Assembly (NCBI GenBank): GCA_018697195.1
Contig: CM031864.1
Location: forward strand, 14,947,286 to 15,011,285
Length of the DNA: 64,000 nucleotides
DNA from: Certhia americana
Taxonomy: Eukaryota; Chordata; Aves; Passeriformes; Certhiidae
Direction of reading: 5' to 3'
Positions 25,401-35,904 of the stretch are shown here, piece after piece. Positions within the stretch are counted from its first letter, which is position 1, and every line of letters begins with the position of its first letter. Position numbers and translations under genes: made by a program. Below the pieces are notes generated by a model that saw only the letters and a list, made by a program, of their open reading frames with translations, had not been told where the DNA came from and ran no database searches.

Positions 25401-28400
25401 AACTCAAAACCAGACAGTGTACTGCAGATGCAGCCACAAATGTGCTAAATAGAAGAGGATATCATTGTCACACAGGCTCTGCTCTAGCTTCTGCAGCACA
25501 TGACACAGTTGGCCTTCATCACCACACAAGCACACTGCCTGTTTATCCTACCACATTGTCCTGCCCTTCCTGCATAACTGCTCTCTGCCTGGGGGATGCC
25601 CAGCCTATACACTTGCATGGGTTACTCCAATCCAGGTGAAGGACTTCGCATTGTCTTTGTCAAATTTCACCATACTTCTGTCAGACCATCCTCTCCAGCC
25701 TGTTAAGCTGCCTGTCAGTGGCAGCCTAACCCTTCAGCACAGCACTGCTCCCACCAACTCAGTGTTAACATTGACACAGATATCCTGAGGGTACCTTCTT
25801 TTACAAAGTTCAAATTTTAAAGTAGACAATGGAAAGTGCCAATGTCACAGGAACATTTCTTGTAACAAGTCACCAACTCTATTTTTAGCTGCTGACTACT
25901 CTTAGAGATCAGCAGTCCGGACAACCTTCACTCATTTTGTAGCCCATCTATTCAATCCATACCTCCCCAACTTGGGGAGTTGTTTAGTAACTACAAGGTT
26001 GTTACTAAAAAAAAAAAAATTAAAAACAGGCAGAAGGGGCAGAGCTGCAAAGATGTTACTTAAGCAAACTAGCAAACTAAAAACCAGCAAAGAGTCAGTA
26101 GGTGAGAGAGCACAAGCACATGTACATCACCCTTCATTCCTTATGTGGTGTCAGCAGCCATTAGAGTCAGTTTTTCCTAATGTAAGTCTGCTGCACAGCT
26201 CACACTGTGATCACTGAACTAACTTCTGGATGAGGATTAGCACTTGCATATTTATTCTTTTAAAAGTGAGTCCCAGTCTCTTTTCACAGGCCTTCTTCTC
26301 TTCCTGCCTTCTTAATGTTACTAACAGCTCTCTTTTGATTGTTTTCTGTTTTCTTCTCTTTTGAAATCAGCACTGAATCCTGCTTAGCTTGAGTGTGCAC
26401 CTCTTGGGAGCCACCCCATTCTACCCATGTCTGTATCAGCTCCCCAGCAGCTCTTGGGTTTTTTTGGCCTTGAACATTGTGGCCTCTCTCTCTCTGGTTT
26501 CCCAGGTTCTCACCTTTTCTGTCTTCAGTCCATTCAAAGATAATGCACAAATCAGTGCATCCAGCTTCTCTTCCCACATCTTCACTGCTCCGCTCTCCAT
26601 TACAAGAACTGGTTATTTTTCTAACTTCCTGACCCTCCACTGCTTTCTCCAGCCTCCCCCAGCCCCCTTCCCTCTCATCCCCCGCTCAGAGTTTGCCCAG
26701 CTGCTGTCCCAGCTCCCAACTCACTGCTGACTGCAGCCCTGGCCAGAGCAGTGCTGTAGGAGCTGTACTCCAGGGGCAGGCCAGTGCAGGTGGGGATGAT
26801 GTAGCGCAGCTCTCCCAACCACACCGGCTGTGTCCACTGCCCTGCAACGCCGCTGCGCAGCTGGCCAGCCAGCCTCTTCAGCACCGTGCTCCTGTCAGCA
26901 GGTTCCAGCACAGTCTGCCAGAAAACAGAGACCCAGGAGGTTGGGGTATGAAAGTGTAATGCTGCCCAGTATTGCAAAGAAAAGTAGGGGCCACAGGTAC
27001 CTTCACAGCCTGTTGTAGGACTTCTTTGTTGATGTTGATGTAGGCCAGCTCTTGGCCAAAGAGTTTAAAGTAGGCTGATATCAAGGGGGTTTCTGCTGGC
27101 AGCTCCTTCCATCCCAGCAGCTGGGGATCAGATAAAGAAACAAGTGAAGTCTCTTAATGGAACACTTCATAAATGACAATTCATCCTAAACCATCCATAA
27201 CTAAACCCATCACTGGCCAAGATGTTCTTTTCCTTTGCAAAATTTCTAATTATAAGGAGCATGATGGCACTAATTCACAGTTTATTTCACCATTAAGATG
27301 CCCACAAATGTTTGGTACCCCAATACAATAACATTCACACACAGGGTCACGGCTGTTAGCACCACTAAACCCAGTTTGAAAGAACAGCAAAATAAACCAA
27401 CCCTTTTCACTTGAAGACAAAGGCATATTCTTGTAAACTAGGTGAGGTACTTGAACGAAGGGAGTAGGAAACCTGCCAGGCATGTGACACACTGTGGTGA
27501 AATGCCTGCTGCTCCCTTCCCTCCTGTGCTCCTCCTGCAGCCATCTCTGATGTGGGGAGGAGACAGAGCCAGAGCAACAAGTGACAGATGTCCCTTGCAG
27601 TCCCCACTGCACATCTCTCCTTCACAAAAACACTTGAGCGGACTCCTAGGTAGAGTGAGAAGCAGCACCAATGCCCCTTCACATAACCCACATGTATTAC
27701 CAAAAATACCTACAGCTTTTCCAATCTCCTTTATCTTTTTGTATGTGGAATATTCAGCAAATGGGATATTTCGTTTCATGATGACATCTGTGAGGCCTTC
27801 CACACGGACACCAGCCTACAAAAACAGCACAAGAAGGAGCAGTCTGAAACATGCTTACAGAGAGGAAACTTTGTGAGCAGTTTCAATTTTGATTTGATTT
27901 ATTATTGACTTAGGTAAATATTTACCTCCACCAAATCAGCCACAGACCCTGAAGAATATGCCGTCAGCTTGGAAATTATTGCTGATGGGAACATCGTTCC
28001 TGGGCTATTCATAACAAAGACATCTCCAGAAGCACCAATTTTATAGTTATCTATGGTAGAAGTAAACAAGAGATATCTTTTTTCTAACCATTCTGCTTAT
28101 CATTGAAGATCATATTTCTGCAGCTTTCTCCATTGTCAACTGTAAGATATATCATTAAATGAAATCTAACTGTTTAGGCAGAAATTATTAAATGGCTATT
28201 CCAAACATGTAAGTCTCACATTTAATTTCTCACTGAAACAAAGAATGCCATATTCTCCAAAGGACTTAATATTTTGAGAATGGATTTCTGAAGTGAAAGT
28301 TTCCTGATCATTGAAACACTTACCAAAGTAACCACCAATACGTATGACCTTGCTGTAGCGATAGCTCAGCCTGTCCAATTTAGGGGCCAGGAGCTTAAGG

Positions 28401-31400
28401 GCAATATTGCAAGCTGAAGATCTAAACAAAATGAGAAAGATAATAGCATCCAGAAACAAGCTGCATCCTAATAGATGCAGTAAATAAACTGACTTCAGCT
28501 GTCAGCACATGCAGAAGATCAGTACTTGCAGAAGAGCATCAGCTTTGTTCCTGTCTCTACTCACATGTTGTACGTATATGGCAGCCTGCTCTTGGACAAA
28601 GCCTTCATGTGGGAATACACAAAACTGGCCACTTGCAAATTGCTCTCCTTCATGGCCACATTGGCAATGGTTGTTATCAAGGGAAGGGCAGGCCTTGTCT
28701 CAAAGATAACAGCACAAGCAATCATCCTCACTTCAGGGGAAAGCGACTCGTCAGCGAGGATCTGGATGAGGTATCCCTGCACCTGTGGAGGCAAAACAAG
28801 AATTGGAATTACCAATAACTGAAACCATTTTGCAAACTGGATCCACACCTAATCCCCAGGAAATATGGGAGAGGGGATCATTATCCTTGCAGAAAGATTC
28901 CCTGATCTTTTTTACTGCAGAGTTCCACATAACTTCACTAATTTAACTGAAGGGGCCATAGTGGAACAGTCCCGTGGACATTCAAATATCAGTGAACATC
29001 TTCGGAAGAAAAAAAAAGAGATAAGACAGATTCATTGTTTGAAATAACTCCACTGACTCAGTGAGCATGCTTCACTATTTTAGACCAGTTTTAAAAGGGT
29101 TCAGCAGTTCACCAAAGTCAGTCTGAGTGAACCATTTCTCAGGTAGCTCCTATACCTAATCCATCTGAAAAGTGGGAGTCTTGCCTAAGCTTTCTGTGAC
29201 AGCAGCCTCAGCATGGGGTCAGTGGTGGCTCATCCAACCTCAAGGGAAGGGTCTAAAAGAGGCAGAGCAATGTTGATATTTGGCATAGGAGTTTAACAGA
29301 AATTGTCTCTCCTCCTGATTACAAAGGCAATTTAAATTATATTTCTGACTTTTAGGTGGCTGCGTGTCCACTATATATAACTACCACAGGACTTAGTTGG
29401 TTAGGACAGATGATAAAAGCAATAGTGCTGATATCCTTCCACAAGATTCTTACTAATTATCATTACAGCTCAGCAGAAAACATCAGCTGAATGTGAAACT
29501 GTATAGTATTGTTCTTAAAAATAATTTTTTTTTTGTTTTCAAAAACATGCTAAATCTGCATGATACCATTAAAATCATTATGCTTATGGTACATATTCTA
29601 ATTCACTAAGTAAAGAAAATCTACCAGATCCTACATACTGTTTTACGGTCCTTCCAAGCAATTTTTCTCAAGGCCATTATGGCATCAATTTGAATGTGGA
29701 TGGGGATATCAGAAGCACTGGATGAAAATACGGGAAGGAACTTCAGGATGCGCTTGATGCTGGCTGGTTCTCCCATGTTGCCGATACACTTCAGAGCTAA
29801 TTTCATTTTGTCCTCACGGCCCCTGCTGATCGCTTCATCTGCCAGGTCATGGATGGGCTGTAAACAAAGGACAGTTCAATCTTCTCACTCTGATGTATAG
29901 ACTGCCCACAGTGTCCCCATTACCCACTGAACACCACAATAAAGCAACTGGCTTTAATAAAATCACTCAGTGGTGGTTTCTCTCAGGTTTTTACCCTTGT
30001 AATATGAAAACTGTGTTTTCAATGATGAAGCAAATGACTGGATTGATAAAATGATCTGATGCCTTTGTTCTGAAGAAAAACTACAAAATGTGTATTTATA
30101 TTTACAGTCACCACTTTTTATACCGTGTCTTTAAAAAATTAAGCCAATATAATGAACATTACTAAGCATTAAAAAAAACCCCAAAGACTTGTCAAAAAGC
30201 TACCCACCTGGAGAGCTTCTTTAGGACAAGCTGAGGTCTGAGAACAGTATCTATTCACCACAGAACTGTATCCCAAGCTGGCAAGTTGTTGAAGCACGGG
30301 ATTTTTCTGGATTCGAGAACTTGTCACTAAATCCTGCGAAGAAGAAAAAAATCATTTAATGCAGTGCTTCACAAAGCTTTCAGAGCAGAAAAATCATCAG
30401 ATCTTATTTGAAGGAATCAATTTCAGAATGATTACTGTTCTCATCCAAACCAATTAAAGTAGGTTGTAGACATTATATTTGGAAGCTTTACTTAGTTCCC
30501 CACTAGTTTATACACATATAAGCTTACATAGCTACATTTTGATTTTCATCAACTGAACATAACACTGAAAACATTAAGATTATGGATAAACATCAATGTG
30601 TAAATGGAATATCTATAAAAAAACACACAACACAATTATATTAATGATGCATTTTCATATCATTTTTGCTTTTCCTGTTTAAGAGTACTGAGATGGCAAA
30701 AGTCCTGTTCAGAATAAATGGTTCATTATTGTGTCAAGGTATTTTATGTTTGCACTAATACTTTTCCTGCAGCATTTTCCACTTCATGGACTAGTTTGCA
30801 ATTGAAAGAGCTGCTCAGATGACATAACACCCCAATCATCCTTTGTTTCAGAAGTAAGAGATTAAAGGGATAAAGTTGTCTGTAGAAGGCATGCCATGTG
30901 ATTCCAGCAAACTAAAATGGGAATTATTCCTGGAAGCTCTTATAAGAAAAGGGCATTATATCAATTTAGCAAAATGAAGACATAGAGCCCTCCTCTGATA
31001 AATACTATGCCAAAATAAATTAATGGGCCAACATTTCCACAAAATCAGTGTACACAAGAGGAGAATCCGGCCTCTAATGTACGTAATCACAGGTTGTCGA
31101 TTATGATTCCTTTCATTGTGAGACAGGAAATATTCACATGGCTTTACTCACTGCTGCTATTGGAACAGTGTGCTCATCAGCTTTTGTTAAGTGGAGAGCA
31201 AAGGGAACACTCAGAAGAGTCTGGAGGTAGCTAAGATCATCACTGCGGATTCTGCTCTTAAGGAATTTGAGTGCTTCTGTGGTGCCTGTAGCAGAAACTG
31301 CACTCAGCAGCCAGCGCCTGCAAACAGATTTTTAAAAAATCCTTCATTTTAGCTCCCAGTTCTCACAAAACCAGCCAAGTTTCTTATAGGTTGATACAAT

Positions 31401-34400
31401 GAAATACCTGTAGCGGGGTTTATCTGAACATTGTCTCCAGATGGACTCAAGGGTGTCAGTGCTTACTGTGCGGCACAGCTGGACAAGCTCCAGGAAACGG
31501 TATGGAAGATCATCGTGGAAATCTTGTTGGTTATTCAGGACTATGTGTTGCAGTGTTTCAGTTATCTGTTTCAAAACACAAGATAGACGGCATGCATAAT
31601 TACATTCTTTGGAATTTACAGTCACTATTTTTTTCTTGTTTAATTAGGAAAGCAATTTGGAAAAAAGTACCCGTTGCTCAGGGTTTTTTGTCTTGATGAG
31701 CTGCACTGACATCTGTGGCAGAACTGCTGGGAACTGGTATCGTAGCCCTCCGTAGCTCTGCATGGAGATGTCTGGGGAGCTCCCCCATTCACTCCTCACC
31801 TCAAGCAAGGTGAGCTGTTGTCTGTCAAGAGACACACAGAAGAAAGGCATTATCTCTCTTCATCCACACACTTTGTTTGTTTGTTGGTTCAGCGATACTG
31901 TGATAGTATCTGTTAAACCCTTTAAAATTTTTTCTTATCGAAAGAAAACCTTTTGCTAATGAATAAAGTCTTCTATCTAGAACAAAATGTCATTGGAGTT
32001 ATCTACAATGAAATCGTTTCCAAGGAGAAGCAAAATATCTGTCTGCTGAATGAGAACTACTGACCTGGTATAATGAATAATCTTATTTCTACATGCACCA
32101 TCTTCTTCCTGACCCTACAAATTAGCCCCTTTTCAGAACAAACAGAGCAGGAGAATTTCTTATGGTATAAGCGAACAAAACAGCTTTTCTCCTTTTCTTC
32201 CATGTAATTGTAATGCTAGTTTGGCCAGGGTACAAATGAAAAGTGGTTTGCTGAACTTTTTGGGCTGTGGAAACTCCAGGTGTGATTACACCTTTCCATT
32301 GAATTGCTGTGGAGCTCAATTCTCATTTCACATCAGCTGGGGATGAAGGGGACTGATAGAACCTATAATTATTCTCACTTTGCAAAGCAAGCCCATGTCC
32401 CACCTACTTTGCTTCTGTGACAGCGACACCAGTGGGTTCACTGAATGGTGAGATCTGATACACCTGCTGAGACACCACCTCTGTGATCAGGGTACCACTG
32501 TCTGACTGCTTCAGTTTGTAGGAGAAAGCTGCAGTCCCTTTGATGATCCTCTCTTTCTGTAGGAGAACAGGGAGACCCAAAAAGTGAATGGGAACACAAT
32601 GGCCACACTTGAAATTAGGAGGATCTTGTCACGTCTCACATACCATCATGTCAACAGGGCAGGGGTAGATGTAAGCCATTCCAAGACTCTTCACCACTTT
32701 TTCCTGGCAATTATTTTGGTCTACAGTTTTGGTAACAGAGACTCGGCTGTTCTTCTTGTCTTCCTGGATGACATACCTTGTATGGCAAACACCTCCAATC
32801 CCAGCCTGGCAGATAAATAAGGAAAATATTTAAAAAAAATAAAATTCCCAATTATATCAGGATATCACTGTGTGACAAGTTTTACTTAACAAAGATTCTC
32901 AATCAATCTGTTACTATTCCGTACAATCATTCCTACTGAACTAAATAACAGGCATGTGAGCAATACTCGGTCAGGGGATGGAGTTTAAAATTAAAAAGTA
33001 ATCAATTAATTAACATCAATGATTAGCAAATAAAATTGATCAAGTAGCTGTATTATGAAAGCCATATAACAAATAAATTCACAGATAATAATTATTTTTC
33101 TCCAAAGAACTGCAGGTTAAGACTTAAAGACAAATGTCTTAGAAAAAATTCAGCCCAGGTAATTTGTTAAACACACATGCACACATTTACTTCTACAGGA
33201 ATTAAAATCACCTTTTTCTTACTACAAACATACAAAAGTAGATGCAAAGAGACAGAAACTCAAAGGAAGACCAACTAAACAGAATCAACACATCCTCTCA
33301 GCAAAATAGTTTTAAAAAGGAAAGAAACACACCTCTTGCAATTCGTACACATTGTGTGACTTTTTAATGGTTATCTGTATCATGTTCAGTATTCCTTTCA
33401 CTATGTTAATGCAAGTATCAGGGCAGTTTTCCGGGCCATAAATGTTTCCAACCCTTCCACTGTTGTATTCAAACTTGAAGGGCCGGGTAAGGCATGAGGA
33501 AACTGTCTGGGTGATTTTGGAAGATCGAGTGAATGGGTCCCTGGGCCAGATGCCATTGTATTCCTCGAGTTGTGGGGAGCGGATCTGGGAAGAAATCAAG
33601 TTACTTGGGTCAATAAAATCACTCTGGAACTAAATATGCAAACAGATTGGAAGAAATTAATATAACCACTAGTGAGGTACTCTTTTCTTCCAAATGTAGG
33701 CTTAGGAAATCATAGAGCAGTTTATTCTTTTATCTTGTGCTTACACTATTGTAAGACCAGTGCAAATCCTGTCTGCTCAACAGTACTATTTTATTTTACA
33801 GATGCAGTTAACATATCAAATCAAAGTCTCCCTTTTTGTCAGCCTTAAAATAAATATTCTGCTTTAGATTTAACATTTTAAAAGCTTATATAATTTTAAA
33901 TGTTAAAAAAAAGGCAGTTTCAGAATGTTTCATTTTAAATTATTCTTATACAACTTTTTTAATAAACTAATTACTATATTTGCTTCATATTTGTTAGTTA
34001 TTTAAATCAACCAAAGTAATTTAGCAATGAATAATATAAACACTGAGATACAGTGTAAATAAGAAGCAATTTCAATAACTTTGGCAAAGTTACTGCCAGC
34101 TTAGGTGCCTCAGAGCACAGGCTGGTACACACCATACAAGAATTTCAGGATAAAGTCTACAGAGGGAAATGCAGTCCCTAGCCCCCAAGTTTGAAAGATC
34201 TACAGTTCAATAGTGGTGAGAGCTGTCACTGAATTCAGTATTCGAAAAGAACCTGTGATTTGTAACTGAATGAAAGGGAAAAAAGTACATTTCTGAAGCA
34301 TATTTATTTTGAATTGAGTCAGGTCCTATCACTGCTGACATCGGCAGAGGCATGATTTCACATGTACAGATCTTCTGCATTATTCAAACTCTAAACATTA

Positions 34401-35267
34401 TTACATACTCAGTTTTGATGATTTTCACTTTTTAATCTTACCCTTATCATGTATTACGTTTTATCTTTATGTTTTATCACTTTTTAAGTCTATGCTTATC
34501 AGTTGCCTTCCTGACAATGATTTCCCACACCCGTCTTCCCACAGGAGTTAGAAATGTGTGTTAAGACTAGATTCAAATCTCAGAGCAGGCTTAAATGTCT
34601 TTAGACAGTTTGCCATTTTCTAGCAAACCCCTAGCAATTGTATTTCTGACTTCCACTACAAACACAGGTAAGTGACTCATCACCTCTGAAACGACAGCTT
34701 GCAGATCATTCTCTGATCTTTGCAGGGATGTCTCTGGTTGTGTTCCCTGCAGCTTTCCTACACCCCAGATCAGCCAGATGCAATTACAACTGTGCTTTTA
34801 GCTTACTGTTGCACATTTAGGAGATGCAGTACCTTGAGGAGGTAGGTGTTTTCTGACAGCCCACTGATCTCTAGTTTGCTGCTCAGGCGCACGCCGGCTT
34901 TGGCTAAATTCTTTTCTTGAAGTCCATTCAACACCCAGCCTTCATAACTGTACAGGTAGCTCTTTCTGCTACTGAATCCAGGGTCTGTGGGAAATAATAG
35001 CCATTCTCACAATACTTATCAGCCTGTTCTAATAAATAGAAATAACAGCAAATTCACTGAAAAAAAGGGTACAGAAGGAAATTTACTTACCGATGTCAAA
35101 CTTCTGACTACCTACAAAGAGAAATGAAAACCCAGTTAAGTAATGTTCAATCTAGATCCAATCACTGCCACTGAACTTAAGGAAAATATGTAAAAAGAAA
35201 GGTGAAGGGAGGGATATGTAGCCTTACCTACAAGGGTGAGCACTAGTGCAAGTATGATTCCCCTCAT
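12341..35267 (-). CDS. VTG2: vitellogenin-2, major yolk precursor
   Basis: Secreted liver phospholipoprotein cleaved in the oocyte into lipovitellins and phosvitin. Coding exons in transcript order: 35228-35267, 35091-35111, 34833-34984, 33333-33584, 32644-32805, 32408-32556, 31671-31821, 31408-31565, 31152-31317, 30208-30333, 29639-29857, 28565-28782, 28324-28421, 27926-28050, 27714-27815, 27001-27120, 26725-26914, 24903-24996, 24607-24792, 23930-24074, 23589-23811, 23335-23510, 22095-22970, 21566-21616, (one exon not found), 19337-19549, 19100-19242, 18559-18697, 17947-18082, 17341-17527, 16925-17013, 15769-15866, 14871-15030, 13327-13488, 12341-12456. They total 5643 nt, i.e. 1880 residues plus stop, with every junction in phase. 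The signal peptide begins MRGIILALVLTL. Similarity to chicken VTG2 is high from end to end. Counting the missing exon gives 35 exons, the number I recall for chicken VTG2. No disabling mutation was seen. Confidence 0.95.
14871..17527 (-). CDS. VTG2: VTG2 von Willebrand factor type D region
   Basis: Four exons (17341-17527, 16925-17013, 15769-15866, 14871-15030) encode the vWD module typical of the vitellogenin C-terminus. The CGLCG motif (in MCGLCGKYDAECEQ) is visible near 14970-15000, followed by FGHSW. Conserved cysteines flank both ends. Confidence 0.9.
17947..19549 (-). CDS. VTG2: VTG2 lipovitellin-2 region
   Basis: Four exons (19337-19549, 19100-19242, 18559-18697, 17947-18082) follow the phosvitin and linker. 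They encode beta-sheet lipid-binding sequence (PKFLGDVKTPVLAVFLHGI, ASVLNAHKAA, EWPKVPSSVRS, FVPGAAFMLGF). In the mature yolk this part stays associated with lipovitellin-1. Confidence 0.88.
21566..21616 (-). CDS. VTG2: VTG2 short exon after phosvitin (51 nt)
   Basis: Encodes KAPEIYQYRFKSAHRQE, which joins in frame to the end of the phosvitin exon (SKIW) and matches the chicken sequence after phosvitin. Acceptor and donor are canonical. In chicken a further ~30-residue Arg/Ser-rich linker follows before PKFLGD; its exon was not identified here. Confidence 0.85.
22095..22970 (-). CDS. VTG2: VTG2 phosvitin exon
   Basis: A single 876-nt exon (292 codons). It opens with IANKTRHQKKQASKK, passes a first Ser cluster and an acidic/Arg linker (KEAGAEDENDQEEQARNKD), then runs into about 180 residues of serine broken by Lys, Arg and Asp, often as SSDRSSK or SSDKSSK. 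It ends with two His-rich motifs (HHSHGHHSRH and HHSHEHHSLH), a short Ser run and AYSKIW. Phosvitin is the heavily phosphorylated, calcium- and iron-binding yolk protein. In the core the serine codons I checked are AGC/AGT, so the DNA looks like a degenerate trinucleotide repeat. Length here may vary between individuals or suffer assembly error. Confidence 0.93.
22971..23334 (-). other. VTG2: VTG2 GC-AG intron preceding the phosvitin exon
   Basis: The upstream exon ends in the codons for NVFK and is followed by GCAAGT instead of GTAAGT. Using AAG|GCAAGT with the acceptor at 22971-22972 gives NVFK-IANKTRH, matching the known protein exactly. GC donors with an otherwise strong consensus are a recognised minor class of U2 introns. 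Confidence 0.75.
23335..35111 (-). CDS. VTG2: VTG2 lipovitellin-1 region (N-terminal lipoprotein domain)
   Basis: Exons 2 to 22 encode the large lipid-transport domain shared with apolipoprotein B and microsomal triglyceride transfer protein. Landmarks in order: FKFEYNSGRVGN, NVYELQE, RYRFL-type segments, the alpha-helical repeat exons (KLALKCIGNMGEPASIKRIL), NIPFAEYSTYKKIKE, TQPVWLGELRY and HKRDICVKLHHLGCQLCF. The domain binds the oocyte receptor and phospholipid. Its first 15 exons are length-matched to VTG3. Confidence 0.9.
25340..25795 (-). mobile_element. decayed CR1 LINE fragment in a VTG2 intron
   Basis: The plus strand reads as the reverse complement of the CR1 reverse-transcriptase end. 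The clearest part is 25635-25795 (ggacttcgcattgtc..., cctctccagcctgtt), corresponding to the CR1 stretch for the C-terminal part of ORF2. Divergence is high with many small gaps, so the copy is old. It sits in the intron between exons 24903-24996 and 26725-26914. Confidence 0.75.
35091..35111 (-). CDS. VTG2: VTG2 exon 2, 21-nt microexon
   Basis: Completes the signal-peptide junction (V-G-S-Q-K-F-D-I across exons 1 to 3) with canonical acceptor TTTGTAG and donor GTAAGT. Same length and phase as VTG3 exon 2. Confidence 0.92.
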
Positions 35268-35304
35268 AGTGAAGGTGAATGGGGCTCTGCCAGACATGGT
35301 GAGA

Positions 35305-35312
35305 CTTTTATG
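35305..35312 (-). promoter_or_regulatory. VTG2: VTG2 TATA box
   Basis: The minus strand reads CATAAAAG. About 30 bases downstream begins CCATTCACCTTCACT directly before the ATG at 35265-35267. This matches the very short leader known for the chicken gene, so the start site is inferred near 35280. Confidence 0.8.
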
Positions 35313-35343
35313 GAAGAAAGCTCAGGAACACGTGGCTGTGTTC

Positions 35344-35381
35344 TGCTGAATTCTCAAGTTTTTTATCAGTTTATGTAAACA
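35344..35381 (-). promoter_or_regulatory. VTG2: VTG2 proximal block with a forkhead-like site
   Basis: Positions 35344-35369 align with VTG3 8604-8630. Immediately beyond, 35372-35381 reads TGTTTACATA on the minus strand, a good match to the FOXA (HNF3) consensus expected in a liver promoter. The forkhead site does not appear in the aligned VTG3 segment. Confidence 0.5.
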
Positions 35382-35622
35382 CTTCCCTTTTTGCAATCAT
35401 ACTTTCTCTTCAGATGGAATAATAGAAATCAAGTCATACCTTGACATCTCACTGATTATCTCATAAGCCCTTCACTGAATTGTTTAAGTTTCTACTTATC
35501 CTAATTAGTTTTACTAGATAATTTACAATAATTTTACAATAAACACATTACTTAATGTCCTAGGTTGTGTCACAGCTGGCTGCTGATATTTGGTCCTGCC
35601 ATAGATTAGGTTGATTTTGCCC

Positions 35623-35637
35623 AGGTTATGCTGACCT
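35623..35637 (-). promoter_or_regulatory. VTG2: VTG2 proximal imperfect estrogen response element
   Basis: AGGTTATGCTGACCT, with one mismatch in the left half-site, about 345 bases above the inferred start site. It has the same sequence class and the same TATA distance (318 versus 315 bases) as the VTG3 element. Confidence 0.78.
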
Positions 35638-35655
35638 GGCACCTGACCCAAACTG

Positions 35656-35670
35656 TTATCTAGCTGATAG
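35656..35670 (-). promoter_or_regulatory. VTG2: GATA-like block next to the VTG2 proximal ERE
   Basis: TTATCTAGCTGATAG starts 33 bases from the ERE start, as in VTG3. Thirteen of 15 bases agree with the VTG3 block while the 18 bases between ERE and block do not, which argues for selection on the site. Confidence 0.5.
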
Positions 35671-35891
35671 CGGCCCAATTAACAGAGTTGGTATCACACG
35701 CTGTCAGTGTTCTTCTTCCCTTGGCACTGGTTACAGCTGCCCCTGCAGAGAGCAGACAAGGACTGATATCCCCTTGCTATTATATTCCTATGTGCACCAA
35801 AGCACATTTAACATTCTAATAAAAGCCTATATATATGGCATATACATATTTATTCAAATTAATCAGAGGATCAGTGTGTCCTTTCAGCTCT

Positions 35892-35904
35892 GGTCACAAT
35901 GACC
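35892..35904 (-). promoter_or_regulatory. VTG2: VTG2 distal perfect estrogen response element
   Basis: GGTCACAATGACC is a perfect 13-bp palindromic ERE core. It lies about 615 bases above the inferred start, close to the position (about -625) where chicken VTG2 has its strong ERE. No perfect ERE was found by eye at the matching place upstream of VTG3. Confidence 0.85.

Noticed and set aside
26284..26640. 118-codon minus-strand ORF in a VTG2 intron
   Set aside because: Lies between well-supported exons, hydrophilic low-information composition, no family resemblance.
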